A DNA stretch of 64,000 nt from Branchiostoma floridae. Taxonomy: Eukaryota; Chordata; Leptocardii; Amphioxiformes; Branchiostomatidae. Under the pieces are notes generated by a model. That model saw nothing but the letters and a program-made list of their open reading frames with translations, made no database searches and was not told the origin of the DNA. Where the stretch lies: assembly GCF_000003815.2 (NCBI RefSeq), contig NC_049986.1:20804611-20868610 (forward strand), given 5' to 3'. The position numbers were made by a program, and so were the translations under genes. This document shows positions 63,914 to 64,000 of the stretch, one piece after another (positions within the stretch are counted from its first letter, which is position 1; each line of letters begins with the position of its first letter).

Positions 63914-64000
63914 TTTAAAGTCTCTTTTAAGTACAAATACCTTTGTCACTCTTGTCATTTTGTAATTGCAACATTATTCTGATAAATGAAAACTTTGTCA

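Overview
The window looks like nuclear DNA of an invertebrate deuterostome, most likely a cephalochordate (amphioxus, Branchiostoma). That assignment is inference. It rests on a chordate-style gfi1 gene with a SNAG start and six C2H2 fingers, very large single-exon poly-zinc-finger genes, a compact zeta-crystallin gene, and an exceptional density of minisatellites and short inverted-repeat (MITE-like) elements. There is no operon structure; genes are intron-split with GT/AG borders. One 100-N gap lies at 45571-45670.

Layout. 1-10.4 kb: no confident gene, one possible terminal exon (468-599), an unidentified ORF (3938-4483, -), a nested cluster of MITEs and tRNA-like SINEs (6.4-7.2 kb) and a degenerate ~175-bp satellite (8.7-10.2 kb). 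10447-26000 (+): a complete gfi1-type transcription factor gene, five coding exons, 420 residues. 27-31 kb: 3' UTR, tandem arrays and a conserved-looking GC-rich block. 33030-39130 (-): a complete quinone oxidoreductase / zeta-crystallin (CRYZ) gene, eight exon positions, 330 or 332 residues, tail-to-tail with gfi1. 41236-44973 (-) and 48309-51056 (-): two long C2H2 genes with about 32 and 26 fingers. 52-64 kb: transposon-rich DNA, including two PIF/Harbinger-like non-autonomous elements, a broken Mutator-like transposase N-terminus, a 756-bp foldback with an 11-bp target duplication, a ~190-bp satellite, and the 5' part of a cysteine-cluster gene resembling KDZ-transposon-associated proteins.

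The strongest unexplained signal is shared by the two multi-exon genes and one zinc-finger gene. Introns next to coding exons carry tandem, partly decayed copies of the neighbouring exon edge together with its splice site. I find this at gfi1 exon 3 (3' edge), exon 4 (both edges), and at CRYZ exons 1, 3, 5, 6, 8 and (as a whole exon) 7, and at the first coding exon of the second zinc-finger gene. Most copies are dead. Two have real coding potential: a second donor after gfi1 exon 4 would add exactly 141 nt in frame (a duplicate of finger 4), and CRYZ has two complete phase 0-0 versions of exon 7 that could be mutually exclusive. From memory, unverified, boundary-reiterating minisatellites called 'mirages' were described at the amphioxus Adh locus; if so, this window shows the phenomenon across several genes and with possible protein consequences.
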